Part shown: positions 1 to 13,100 of the stretch, in pieces
Layout: the number at the start of each line of letters is the position of its first letter
How positions within the stretch are numbered: position 1 is the stretch's first letter
Origin: Apostichopus japonicus
Lineage: Eukaryota > Echinodermata > Holothuroidea > Aspidochirotida > Stichopodidae
DNA: 64,000 nt
Reading direction: 5' to 3'
Assembly: GCF_037975245.1 (NCBI RefSeq)
Contig: NC_092580.1
Span: 24,259,001 to 24,323,000, forward strand
Translations under genes and position numbers: made by a program
The notes under the pieces: generated by a model
The model's input: only the letters and a program-made list of their open reading frames with translations
Databases searched by the model: none
What the model was told of the DNA's origin: nothing

Positions 1-150
1 TACTTTAAATTGAGAACCCATGGTATCATGTATGTCTTAAAATGTATTCCTGGGATTAATACCAGTACAGATTTAAGATATTCTCTGAGACAATGATAGC
101 TAAAACAATGAAACAAATAATTTACTACTTGCGGTTGTCCCAACTTTTCA

Positions 151-387
<237 letters not shown>

Positions 388-1312
388 TCACATGAAAACT
401 AAACCAGTGATACAGAAAATGCAATATTTTCCCCAGTACCAAGTCTGACACAAGTCTTCAACCATTTTTTCCCCTCGAATTACATGAGACAACTTCACTA
501 ATCACAGCATTGAGAAACAAAAAGTTTCAGATATTCTTTCATTTGTGGTGCTGCAATCATTCTTCAGGCAGACAATCTCTCTTACAGACTACCTTGTACC
601 TGTCTAAACTACTGCAGTATCCGGTTGTAAATGCATGATCTTAGAGGTCATAATTTTTCTTTTTTCTTTATGCTTTGTATGACTGTTTAGTTTTTACACT
701 GTATAGTTTGTGTTATACTGGAATTAACAAAATGAAATCAAATCAAAAATCCGTAGACTCGGTGAGGACAGTATCTGAATCTATTTTAACAGTACATTTA
801 TTGTTAATTGAGACTTTATTTTAATTTTGTCCTGACTTAAATAAATAAATAAATTACTTCACCATGTTATTTTGTGTCTTCAACCTAAATGCTAACTAGC
901 AACAGATAGCCATCAGCATTTTCCCTACCCACCACCTTCTCCCAAAAACCTTCTCCAGTATTGTTTAAGTAGAAATGTGTGTTTGGCTGACAAATTTGTT
1001 CTTGAATGTATTCTGTATTTGAAGAGATACTGTAAACAATGTTACAGGCAAAACATAAATATTGTGGACTAATAACATACAAACCATTAACCTTTATGCT
1101 CCATTTCAGTGCTCAAGTTGTGTTGTTGTATGTTGTTTGCACTAAACATTCTTATTTGACACAAACATTTGGCAAATATCTTTGTGGAAAGAATGTCCCA
1201 TAAGTCACATACATCCTTTGTTTTTAATATTCCATGTTATAACATGGTCAGAAAACAAAAAATTAGTGGTTCCAATGCCAAAACATATTCAGAGTGTGGT
1301 AATCCATGCATA

Positions 1313-2336
1313 TAGTCAGTTGGGGTAAAAAAAACAAGGGGGTAGTTGGGATAAAAAAAAACAACCCCTTTTATAGAAGGGGAATATTTAGCCAAAGTTC
1401 CAATTTATTTTGGGTGATAGTACTATATGTCTAGTTTATTATTACATAATTTCTGGAACTCTATGTCACTTAGCTGCCAATCACCGCTTCATCGAATCAA
1501 GCGAATGCTAAAACAGCGAAATTTGAAGTTTGTACCACATATCCGAAACTTTCTCCTGCATACCCAGCTTATATGATGTGGAGATTATTCCAGCAGTTAC
1601 AGCATAGCAGTTAGTGATATTACACTCCCCCATGGTACTTCATTCACGCTTCATGGGGGGCCTTGTTTTTTTTACCCCCAAAAAATGATGCGAAAAGAGT
1701 AAAAAAAAACAAGTACTTTCCGGCTCCAATGTACTCCCTATTTTGCCCGAATGGATAAATTTTTCCATAATGTTGATTTTAGAGGTTAGGCAAATAGTTT
1801 TCATGTCTGTCATGTGTCAAAAATGTTAAATAATTTGGCAGAAGTAACTGAAATTGGCTCAAATCTAATGTTTCTACTATATTACACCACATTTGTGTAG
1901 CATCATATACACACTGTACAGTATGAATATGGCTGAGCATGACATATGACACAAGCCATCCATAATAACGAATTAAGACAATTTCACAATTTTTTTCCTT
2001 TTTCATGTAAAGGTAGTAGCTCATAATTAGATGTAATTATATGTAAACATGATTTTAAGATACATTCATGAAGAAAATAGATGTTTTCTAGCATCGTTTT
2101 TTTTTACCCCGGCATTGTTTTTTTTACCCCGAATTAAGCAAATTTTGGGGGTAAAAAAAAACAACATTTTTCACAAAAAACGACACTTTCCATTTACAAA
2201 AAAGATATTTTTGTTAGATTCTCTTTAAGAGAATCCCACTCCACACACTTGAACATTGGAACCGAAACAATACCTCTTACTCATCAATTTTAAGAGCAAA
2301 CTTTAGGTAAATTGATTTTTTTACCCCATTTGACTA
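1313..2336. mobile_element. TA-flanked inverted-repeat transposon, non-autonomous (Tc1/mariner-like by target site)
   Basis: The left end reads TAGTCAGTTGGGGTAAAAAA and the reverse complement of the right end reads TAGTCAAATGGGGTAAAAAA, so 22 of the first 25 positions agree. Each end is bordered by a TA dinucleotide (1311-1312 and 2337-2338), the usual target duplication of Tc1/mariner-type elements. The 1,024-bp interior has no transposase-like frame. The motif GGGGTAAAAAAAACA or its complement recurs about eight times inside (near 1322, 1347, 1663, 1699, 2096, 2115, 2146 and 2320). Superfamily assignment is inferred only from the ends. Confidence 0.75.
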
Positions 2337-3062
2337 TACATGTTAATAGTCATGAACTTGTGCCTACCAAAATGAAGAGGGATTATTTATTGACTAATTT
2401 GACAACATGTAAAGGAAGGTACCAGGAGTCAGTTATCATGTTGACAGAGTCTATTTAGTGACATAGTATAAAAACAGAAACATGCATTAATATTAATGAG
2501 GTCATATTTTATGATCTCATAAGCATGTACATTGTATTATCCATGTACATGTATAAAGCTTATTAGGCATATTATTTCAGAGATATCTGAGAATATCTAA
2601 GAATGTATGTGCCCTCATTAATATGTACACGAAAACAACACAGTTGAATCTATGAATGTAGTATTCCATTAATTAAGATACAACCTCCTTAGTATATGAC
2701 AATTAAAGTATGTCTGTATACATTAAACTGTTAACTGTAACAACAACAAAAGCAAAATAGATTAAGTCATTTGTCTTTAATGTCATTAGGAGAATCAAGG
2801 AAACTAAAGCCTCTAAAATGTCTCATACGTTACAATCCAAATGGATATGAACTTGCCCAATTATGGTTTTACAATGGCAAAATATTGGGATGATGAACTT
2901 CAATCATAAAGTACTGGTAGGCCTAAAAAGACACACATACTTGGTAGCCTGATGAAAGTTGTGTTCTATTACATAGACTCGATGGTTTGGGGCTCTAAAT
3001 GGTGATCAGCCTTAATCCATGAGTGTTTTGCTTCACTTTGTACTACTAGTAGCATGGTCACT

Positions 3063-3516
3063 TCGAAGTTCGGACACCTAAGCCTTAAAACACCCCAAAA
3101 CTAAATCTTCTGGTATAAATCACCGGAAAATATACTTGATATGGTGGGAGAATTGTGTAATAGTACGATACACGGCAAACTTTCTTTCCTGCAAACTGTT
3201 TTCACGTTGTATTCCAAGAAGATTCTTCATGATTGTGGAACTGGTATTTCTTTGCTAGAGTATTGCGAAGTTCGGACACGCAACCCACAGTGTGGCGCTG
3301 GTGATAAAATTGGTGGCGCAGTTGCTTTTTCAGTAATTATAACAGACTTCATAGATCTCCGTCATTTTATTGACTAATATGTAAGTAATTTCTTGCACAC
3401 GGGACATTTTGGAGAGAAAATAACTGTAGCTTCGTAATTTTTGGTGAAATTTGGCTCTTCCTGTAAGTTGTCATGGTAAAATTGTGTATTTCTTAGGGTG
3501 TCCAAACTTCGCAGTA
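3063..3516. repeat. Inverted-repeat unit with CGAAGTTCGGACAC ends
   Basis: CGAAGTTCGGACACCTAAG near 3064 faces the complement of CGAAGTTTGGACACCCTAAG near 3495-3515. A third direct copy (GCGAAGTTCGGACAC) lies near 3264, and an extra CGAAGTTCGG-like copy (reverse orientation) sits just outside the right end, near 3521-3532. The arrangement resembles a small inverted-repeat transposon about 0.45 kb long. Exact ends and target duplication are not clear. A diverged CGAAGTTCG-like match also appears near 5724. Confidence 0.45.
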
Positions 3517-5948
3517 TGCCGAACTTCGCAGTACTGACTATACTTGTAATAGCCAAGACTAGACCTAGGCCTAGTTTGAGAAGACATGATAAACCTTATG
3601 CAACGATATGTAGCCTAAACATTTTGCATACTGTACTCTGTAGTTGTCTATCCAAATGGCAAACTGCTCTGTTCTTGTCTGCAGTAGTGGCTGTAAGTGT
3701 AAGTACTAATACTATGATGCTGATCTATGCTTGTTAGGCTAACAGTAACACTATTAATGGTGGCTACTAACAGTAACAGGTTAGGTGAAGCCTATTATAA
3801 TGTTAGGATAACGTAGTACTAGTAGTAGCTAAGTTGTGAAAAGACATTAGTTAGGCTAATGATTAACATTTCTATCCTACCAAACTTGTCCGTAAGCCCC
3901 GTTGCCGATTGGATTTATGTCTATGTATCTACTTGGAACTTCCCAATTAGTTCGATTTAGTTCACTCGTTGCGTAGCCGGGAGGGAGTCTTGAAGCAGCC
4001 ATTGCTTTATATTTCTGGGTGAAAGAGGCAATTAACTATCGACGCTGACAGCAATTTTCCTGGCTAAGTGTTCAGCTATCTATTATTAATCTGTGTGTAT
4101 ATGTGGTCTGTCTGTATACATGCCACACTCCCCCCACCGAACGCGGAACTCTTGCTTTTTCAAATCGTTTCACACAATTTTAGCCTACAGTTACGTTCAG
4201 GAATCGGGATGACTCATTAAAGGATGTACACCAATACGTACGTCACCAACTCACACGGAAGTTGATGGGGTAGGGGGAAGGGGTCGGGGAGGGGGATGGG
4301 ACATTGGTTGGAAATTGATAATCACTCAGTAAATGTGTGGTATCGACTTTATTCATTTGGATCTTCTTAATACTCCTTAGCTTTAATTAACTGCCCCTAA
4401 TTGCACGGTCACTGAAATACGTTATTTTCCAGAACATCTATAATCAATTGTGTATTTAGGTATCGACTTTGTAATCTAGTTTTTGTATATATACTCCAAC
4501 GGGTGCTTCTATCAAGGGTTAAGAGGTAGGCCTATATGAAACTATAAGTTGATCATTTGATTGCCTGGAATTACAATATGTTTATCTAAAGCTTCAGACA
4601 TTCCTATAGTTAGAAAATAAGGGGGAGGGGGTTGGGGTGGCTCAGTCACGGTGCCATCACCCTACACCAACGTTTGGAGTCCGCATAATTTTTAGATGTG
4701 ACTGTCAAAGGAATTAACCTATACTTAACAGTCAAAAGTATGAACCAGTTTGTCAGGTGGCTTGGGCTGGCGAGGAATCGCGATCGTACTCGGAAACGAA
4801 ATGGGGCCAACAAAGGGTTTGATGGACTTGGGTGAGCATTTCAGTTTTATAGTGCCAGGACAAAAAATGACTTTCTAACTTTGAAAAGATTCCAAATTTC
4901 AGTTGAAATGTTGAATTGGAAATCACCCGACGTGTGAGTTAGTTGTAATCAATTGCTTATAAGCGTCTTAAAATAACTGCTGATTATGCCCTATTATTAT
5001 TGTTATTATTATGCTAGATAGTGGATATCATAGTTTTCAATCTTAAACCAACATAAGTGACAACTTTATTTGTCTTCACTGTTAAATAGTACAGGGGCGC
5101 GGCGAAGCTAATCCCGAAGCTGCAGCACTTTCACATATGTTTTGGCGTCTACCAGCGATTTTGAAGCACATCACTATACCTCAGAAAGGGAAAAATTAAG
5201 CCGAATTTTACTCTGTAAATTTTATTTCCGAGTCCCATCGGTGTCAATCTGGCGAAAGCGGCGGAAGAAGAAGCGTTTCCGAGACTTATTGTTCTCTCGT
5301 AGGGAGTCTAAACTGCACGAAAATAAATGCTCTAGACTGATTAGAAATGTACATATGTGGGTACTATTTTCTCTAATTTCAATGACCTGACTCAGTTTGA
5401 GTTGGAGAGGCAGGGCAAAGGAGTCAGATCGACTGTGTTCGTAATTACAGAAATGAGTACCGCGCTGACATGAAAATAACTACCCTGGAATAATTGGTGA
5501 ACACGCATGCTCCCCGTCCCTCCCCAGGAGCTCTATGCTCATTTCTTTTTTGGTGTGTTTGAGTGGTACTGGTGTACGTTAAAGAACAGTTGCTATATTC
5601 AAACTTTGCCTAAGCTAGCCAGTTTTTATATTTTTTAAGATATTTTGATTTGAAGCCGTTTTTTCCTAACACACAATCCTGTAAACTATTTATACAAGGA
5701 AGCCTGTTAGGCCTATTGTTTTCCGAAGTTCGTGTGCTACTAGATTCCAATCCTGTTTTTCAGTACAAATTTGGCGTTCAATATTTTTGCATCACTGAGT
5801 TTACAATGGCTGTAGATGTTATGTAGTTTTGTGTGGGCATATGTACCATAAATTTCTGTGATATGTACCTGCACTGTGTATGTGAACGTACATGTGTTAC
5901 ATGTTGTGTTATGAGACAACTGCTGGTTTGTAAACTAGCAAAATCATA

Positions 5949-8900
5949 ATGGCCGAGCTATTGCTCGATACAAATATTCGATTTTGGGTGGTATTGCCCA
6001 TTGTTTTCATAACGTTCTTTGTAGGAATCATTAGACATTATGTAAGCCTGCTCTTGTCCAGCCAAAAGAAGGTAGATTTACAAAAAGTCAGCGACGGGTA
6101 AGTAGCCAGAACGCACAACTTTCCTCGTTAGGCCTAACGTTAGAACATAGACTAACACAGTAACAGTTAAAGGCCTTACTATTACTAACAACCTATACAG
6201 GCTATAGACTAGGTAAGGCCTAACACTACAGTAACAATAATAACAGTCAGGGCCTACTGCAACAAGGCTTTCATTATTATGGTAAGTCGAGCATAGACCT
6301 GGCACTACTTTTTCAATTCCCTGATTCTTGATCATTAATAAAGCCTCTGCCTAGACTAGTACTAGATCTAGCCCTTCCCTGCCCCTGGCATCAAATTCAG
6401 TCAGTAACCTTGATGTTGTAATTAGGCCAAGGCCTAAAGTAATGCTTAAATTATATCAAAAGGAATAAAAATATTCTAGGCTTCATAGAAATGTTACTCA
6501 AGTAGGGCCACTTTTCACCAAAGGCTTCCTCTCCCTTACATCTGAGTCTAACAGTACATTTCAATTTCTTCAATGTACAGGCAAGTATTGATGAGAAGCA
6601 AGTTGTTGAGAGAAAATGGAAAGTACTTGCCTAAAAGGGTAAGTATTAATGAACTTTACAATTACTATCCCATTACAAGGATGAATATAGGAACAAACTA
6701 CATTTCCTTTGTGTTACATAGTGTTACTCTTTTGGTGGGAATGTTCATAGTTGAATGTCTTCAAGGTAAGTTACAGCATTAAATATCCTTAAAAAAAGAG
6801 GCTTTTCTCTGCATAGGTGGCTGCCTTCCCAACGAGTTGCTCTTGTACAACTATCAGAAACCGGGAAAAAAAAACTATATAGCTTTACATTCAAATAATC
6901 ACTGCTAAACATCTTTTACTATGATAAGGCAATTCTAAATGAGCTGAGATTGAATCAATTGTACCACAAAATGGAACCTTCCATTAGTACATTGAACATA
7001 ATCTGAGCGGTTTCAATTGTTATAGACCAGATTAATAACATTCTTGTCCTCTTGCAGTCCTTTCAGATGCGAAAACATTATTTCAATGATGAAGAAACAG
7101 GATTCTTTAAAACACAGAATAGGGAACCAGCAATGCAGAATCCCATGGCGGGTAAGTGTTTCCTGATAACTTTCAGAATATCCCTTTATTGTGTACAGCT
7201 ATATCTTCATGCTCAGTTTTACAGAGCTTGGAAGAAAGTCATAAAGTAATGGAACCATGTTTCAGATGACAGAGAAAAATGTCTTTACTTAGAGACTCAG
7301 ATAAACAAGCTTTGGATGTGATCATGTCACAAATATGAATTAAAACATATCTTAATGTGTTTTGCTGTAAAACAGTTTGTAACTTCTGTATGAAAATGAA
7401 AACAGTCATAATAGCAGAAAAGGAAGCAAGCTCTACAAGCCAAAAGTTATAAATCTGAAGTCTCTATCCTGCTATGGTATTAAGGTAACACATCTGTATT
7501 CTTTGATGTTCCAGATCCATCTATGCTAACAGAGATGATGAAGGGAAATTTAACCAACATCTTACCAATGATAGTCATCGGAGGCTGGATTAACTGGACA
7601 TTTTCTGGATTTGTTATAAGTAAGTACAACTTTGTATCCTCTTCTGTTGTCAAACAGACCCCCTCTGGACCACTTTGCCCTCACAGACTTCATTTTGAGA
7701 AAGATGGATAGAGATGAATCTGTTTTCTTTTCATTTAATCTCTTACAGCTAAAGTGCCATTTCCTTTGACGTTAAGATTCAAGCCTATGTTGCAAAGAGG
7801 AGTCGAATTAGCTTCATTAGATGCATCTTGGGTCAGCTCAGCCAGTTGGTATTTCCTTAATGTCTTCGGTCTTAGAAGTGTTTATTCCCTCATCCTAGGA
7901 GAGAATAATGGTAAGATCATTCTAACATTGGATGTTAATGAAACGTTTGGTGTTTCAAGGTATTGTGTCGCCATATATACAAATACTTTCAAATAAGTGA
8001 GGTAACAGTGTTGCAAGTTTTCCAGTCTGCTATTTTGCAAACAAGATATTAATATGTTTGATAACATAAAAGTGTCTGGACAATGCCTTGTTGAAAATTG
8101 TGTAAATTTGATTAATTACACTCTCATCACTTTGTGGAAATTTCGGGAGGTTGTATTAATTTGATCAATAACAACTTTATTATGTGAAATACTTGTTAGG
8201 TCTGCAAAGATATTTGACCAAATGCTTTGCTTTAAAAGGAATAAAACTACCCAGCCTAAGCTGACAGTACTATCGTTACATAGGTACCAAAGCTTAGTTT
8301 ACTTATGTGTAATACAAGGCCAACGTTATTTAATAGACTTTATTGAATGTGTTATGATAGTTATTACTATTTGCTCCAATTTGGGACTAGAAGCTTGGAT
8401 CTAGTGACAAGTGAACCAAAAGTGCATCATATAAATAATGAGAGGCAACCACCTTCTTTAAAGTAGTCTATTAAGTATCAACATTTGTTATGAGATTTTT
8501 GTTTAACCAAATGTTAGCTAGTCTGATCACAATGTGAGGTTAGTCGATCTTTTGAAAATTCACATGTTCTAAGTGAAGCAAAGGCCAAGAATAACCATTG
8601 AAATTCCTTCAGTATGTGAATTGTTCTTGTTTAGTTGTTAAGGTTGCTGTAAGATTGTGGGATAAACAGCAGTTCACTAGTCCTTTGCCATGTGGAGAAG
8701 GGAAATATATGGTTTAATCAGTAAGTGCATGAGCTTTATTCTATGCTGATTAGTTGTGACAAATTGTGACTCCAATCCATAGCATTGATCAATGCAAATG
8801 ACAACCTCTATCATATCATTGAGTACATTTGACTCAACTCTACATCAAGTAATTACATTTCATAATGCCCCTTATAACAGCTGCTGATCAAACAAGGTTA

Positions 8901-9514
8901 ATGCAACAACAGATGGCTCAGCCAATGGCTATGGCACCTGATCCAGCTAAAGCTTTTAAGGTTAGTATATGAATTATTTCAATAGATGATGGCCCAGCCA
9001 GGGCAATTGATAAACTGGCCTAGACATCGCACCTGATGCAACCTACGGGGTTGTACAGTCTGTGTTTAATAGTCTAAAACAGCAGATGGCCCAACAAATG
9101 ACAATGGTACACCCCCCCCCTCCCACTGAAGTTATTAGGTAATTGTTGGTATTAGAAGACAGCTTAGCCATTGGTCATGTCAGCTGATCCCACTGACACA
9201 TGTTAAAGGGCGGTTTAGGGGAGGGAATGTTTTTAAATAAATATGACAGCAGAAGGCCCAGCCAATGGCCAGGAGATCTCCTGATTGATTGCTCAGGTTG
9301 GTTGCTATTTCAAGAACTGTTCAGTACTGACACTACAATTAACAACTCTTTAATAACACTCAACCTCTCTTCTTTTAACATCTTCATTCTGTAGGCCGAA
9401 TGGGAGACCCTGGAAATTGTAGATCATAAATGGATGTTAGCCAACGTTGAGGATGAACTAATCGGTAACACTCCCTACCCGTCGGACGTTTACGTGAAAA
9501 ATAAATACCAATGA
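5949..9514 (+). CDS. EMC3: ER membrane protein complex subunit 3 (EMC3/TMEM111), complete, 7 exons
   Basis: Exons: 5949-6097, 6581-6638, 7058-7151, 7515-7619, 7749-7910, 8881-8960, 9395-9514. All introns are GT/AG, the frame is continuous, and the product is 255 aa (human about 261). EMC3 is the Oxa1/YidC/Get1-family core of the EMC, which inserts tail-anchored and N-terminal transmembrane segments at the ER. Visible are TM1 (residues about 12-31, [14 protein letters not shown], followed by IRHYV), a cytosolic coiled region with [13 protein letters not shown]2 ([15 protein letters not shown]), then [16 protein letters not shown] and [19 protein letters not shown] with TM3. A Met/Gln-rich segment lies in exon 6. 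The last about 25 residues (ending VYVKNKYQ) differ from the vertebrate C-terminus. The start ATG is the first in frame and matches the family N-terminus. It is convergent with the ataxin-7 gene. Confidence 0.96.
8983..9288 (+). repeat. Four degenerate copies of EMC3 exon 6 in intron 6
   Basis: Downstream of exon 6 (8881-8960, core AGATGGCTCAGCCAATGGC) the same core reappears near 8984 (GATGGCCCAGCCAGGGC), 9083 (AGATGGCCCAACAAATGAC), 9157 (imperfect, ACAGCTTAGCCATTGG) and 9247 (AGAAGGCCCAGCCAATGGCC). Spacing is about 80-95 bp, close to the 80-bp exon length. The copies lack a shared open frame and good donor sites, so they are probably decayed tandem duplications and not alternative exons. 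Confidence 0.6.
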
Positions 9515-9857
9515 GGTGCCAAAGGGGCGCGTTTGTAGGGGATATAGTTACCTGATGTCTCACTCTGCTAGATTTTGCCAGATTGGTCATCTGAGAACCT
9601 CAGCATGTACTCCATATCATTAGCAAAGACTTTTGCTTGATTGTGATTCATGGTGAAGCTGTTTGAAAGCTGATGATCAGCTGTGGACATTTACCCTGCT
9701 TGCCAGTGTAGCATGTTTGAGAACTGTGAATCTTCTCACCGAATTAATGAAAAGTGGAAGTTGAGCAAGTTGGTAGATAGATCACATTTTGAAGACAACA
9801 AACATTTAAAACTGTAGAATTGATTTGCTGTTATTGTGAATGTTCCTTATATTAATT

Positions 9858-9863
9858 AATAAA
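9858..9863 (+). promoter_or_regulatory. Candidate poly(A) signal of EMC3
   Basis: AATAAA lies 344 bases after the EMC3 stop codon, inside ATTAATTAATAAAGAGTGAGG, and is followed by G/T-rich sequence. It is the first canonical hexamer downstream that is not immediately at the stop codon. Confidence 0.5.
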
Positions 9864-9878
9864 GAGTGAGGGGGAGCA

Positions 9879-10120
9879 GAATGGGTCATATATTCTTAAT
9901 GTTCTGTGGATTGGTATTTAATTTTAAGCGGGGGTGGGGGGATGAGTGGAATGGGTCATATATTCTGAATAGTAGGTCCATTAATGTTCTGTGGATTGGT
10001 ATTTAATTTTAAGCAGGGGGTGGGGGGGATGGGGAGAGTGGAATGGGTCATATATTCTGAATAGTACAGTAGGTGCTTTAATGTGTCTGTGGATTGGTAT
10101 GTATTTATAAGCATGTTGGT
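9879..10120. repeat. Minisatellite, about 3 copies of a 70-92 bp unit
   Basis: GAATGGGTCATATATTCT recurs near 9879, 9949 and 10042. Each copy continues into TGTGGATTGGTATTTAAT or a close variant, then a G-rich run. Copies vary in length because of short insertions. The array starts just after the candidate EMC3 poly(A) signal. Confidence 0.75.
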
Positions 10121-13100
10121 GTATGTAATAGTGTTGCCAGACTCTTGAGGGATAAATCGGCATGGCTCATAAGGGAGGTAAAAGGTAAGGTTAAGTTATG
10201 TCAATGTTTAAGATTTGATTTGTTGGTTGTGGTTGTTTGTCAGTAGTCAACATCATATTGATTGCAAAGGGTTTGATATTATAAGATGAACTATGGTCAG
10301 AAGATTTGTGGGTTGTATGGGTGTTATTGTCCTTGAATAATAGTTTACACGTTCTGCAAGTATTGGAGGACCAGCTGTAAAGGAAACCCATTTCATCTCG
10401 TCAATTATTGTTTAAGTGGAACAACTCAACCTGCGATCGTATTGACGATAGCCCCAGATGAATGAAAGGCAAGTGGAGTTTCTTCAGATGGTTGGAAAAC
10501 TTGCACCATCAATTTTATTTAGAAACATGCAAGGCCTGATCAATCTTGATCAGCCAGAGATATCATCAAGAACTTTTGAAGGAGCAAAATTATTTTTAAT
10601 AGTCTAATCACTTGACAGTACAAATTTGTCTTTCATTGCATACTCAGAGTATGTAGTGTGGACACCAGGATACTGTCATAAGAATTCAATCCTTTTAGAA
10701 GACTGAATTATGTGTGATCGGTGTCTTAACTAGGGCTTGGGTTGTAGATTGAGAATGGGGACCTTGACCCTTCATCTCAATTGCACTTGATACAAAGCTA
10801 CCAGTATAAAATCCACAAAGTTCTGTCCAGCCATCTTACTTGTCTGGCCGCTTTGATACGTTAGCTCAAGATGCCGCAACCAAGCCCTGGTTCAATGTAC
10901 TCACACAGTATGGAAAAGCATTTCAGTTCCCACCCGTTGAACAATAAAATAATGACAAAAATGGTTATATTTTTCACTGTGTATTTTTCGTCTATCTCGA
11001 TAATTTATTAGGCAAGTTTGCAAAAAACCTTGTTCTGTACATAAACAGTACACAAAATGAAAGATATATCAGTTTATAATCTATTTTGCATATTACTATG
11101 ATTTTACACAAAAAACATAATTTTCTGTACTGTACAGAATGTACACTTTTTTTTTTGTCACAGTACACTTGTCTCTGTGGAGTTGTGCTCGTGAGTCACT
11201 CGCAACTCCCAGTACTCAACGAGTCATTGGTACATGTTTTCTTATAGTACAACCTGCCACCCATATTTGCTGTTCCTTCTTCACGTTGTAATGGATGATG
11301 AATTATTCAAATACCTATTATCTATTAATTTTATACAATCATCATACTGCATGATAATAATCTTATTACACTCTGCATAATGGAAAACTGCAATGATTTT
11401 CATATTATGACATGGCAAATTATCATCATTGAATAAATAAATATTTAATTGTCCTGAAATGCCCCACTCAAAACATCTTTTTAAGTGTCAATTCCAATTG
11501 CCCTAGGTATCTTGAAAACTTCTGGTACAAAACTTTGACAGGGCCAACAGTTCATGACCCAATGCTGAGCAACATTTTAATAACAAAATCAAACATTTTT
11601 TGAGCTGCCATGGATCCATACAAAAGCAAGGCTTTTAACAGCCTTAAATATTGCCCCCAAATATTTCTTGTGAAGCCCAAACTGGTCACCCATGGTCCAA
11701 ATTACAGCTTTCTTATATTGCCACCTAAGGGCATTACCACATGGTTATTAAATTATCTCATTGCACACTGCTCAATGTCTCTGATTAATTTGAAGATCTA
11801 CCATCTATAGCAGCTATATTTTTGGCATACCTTAATTTTGGGCTGATAACAACCTACAACCTTTAACAACACTTTCTATTTACTGTGTGGGGGAAAGTGG
11901 GTTTCAAAGTGAGATCAATTTGAATTCTCAATCTGAGGAAAAGTTTGAAATCAAAAAATGAGATTCATCAAATCAAGAAAACAAGACATCTTCATCCAAT
12001 CTAAGAATATCTTTAGGGCCTAAATTAAAATAGGCTGAGCAATAACATTGACAATGTTTTGTTCAATACTTGAATTATGTACAGAGAATTGGAAAGTTTT
12101 TTAGATTATTAATGCATATTGGTTACCAAAATGCAAACCGATATTTCTCTGCCATCAACAACTCCGATAACTATGATTTACCTTTACCTCAGTTCTGTAG
12201 AACATTAAACATCAAAACAGCATCTTTGTCAATCAGATGAAATAGTGTTGCTTCATTGTTATCTTTTAGTTCATGTAGGTAAAATGATAAAATGTGAAGT
12301 TCCACAAAAGCATCGTATACAACCATGGAAATTCCTTAAGTACACGCAAATAAAAAAAATGGAAAAGGTAAACACTTTTGCCTCTATGAATATTCAAAGT
12401 TTGATGTCACATATCTATTACGACATCCTGGAAATTTCATCATTTCTGTCTGAGAAACTGTCAATACTTACATCCACCTAAAATTAATCCCGTTGACAAA
12501 TTTGAAATATTCTTGTTGGCAGACATAACCCTACAATAGCTTGTGCTTCCCACATAACCAAATATAATAACATAAATAGCACACACTTTGGCTATGTGGG
12601 TTATCATTTTGACAGTTTGAACAGTGAAGCCAAAAGTATGTATCAAAGTCCAAAAATACTCGCAGCATGTCAGCATGGTTTACGAACATCCTCAGAGCAA
12701 ATTTGGTTTATACCTTGACCATGTATGCACTGACACTTGTAACTTGGTTTATTATCTCAAAGCAAACCCTATCTTGAAAGTAAACGAGATTCTGACAATT
12801 TGTTTCCAGCTTTCACTTGCAAAAACGTTAGTGGAAACTAGAAAACTTTGATACAGATTCATATGAATGGAGGAAAAGTGTTCTTACATGTAAGACAGAA
12901 CTTTATACAAGTGCAAGGCATAAATACCACAAAAGCTTGATACAGTAATGTTACAAATTTAAGGGGGGAGGGGGGGATTTAGTCAGTCTGAAGAGTCATT
13001 GTAATTTATGGAAAGAGTTTAAGTACTGTGGTTTTTAAAGCTTACTGTGTTTTTTAGAAACAGAAAATATGAAATGAATGAGAAAATGTTATGGTGCAGA

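Noticed and set aside
5142-5390. 82-codon plus-strand frame rich in Arg/Lys upstream of EMC3
   Set aside because: No recognisable family, begins without a clear start context, and nothing suggests transcription.
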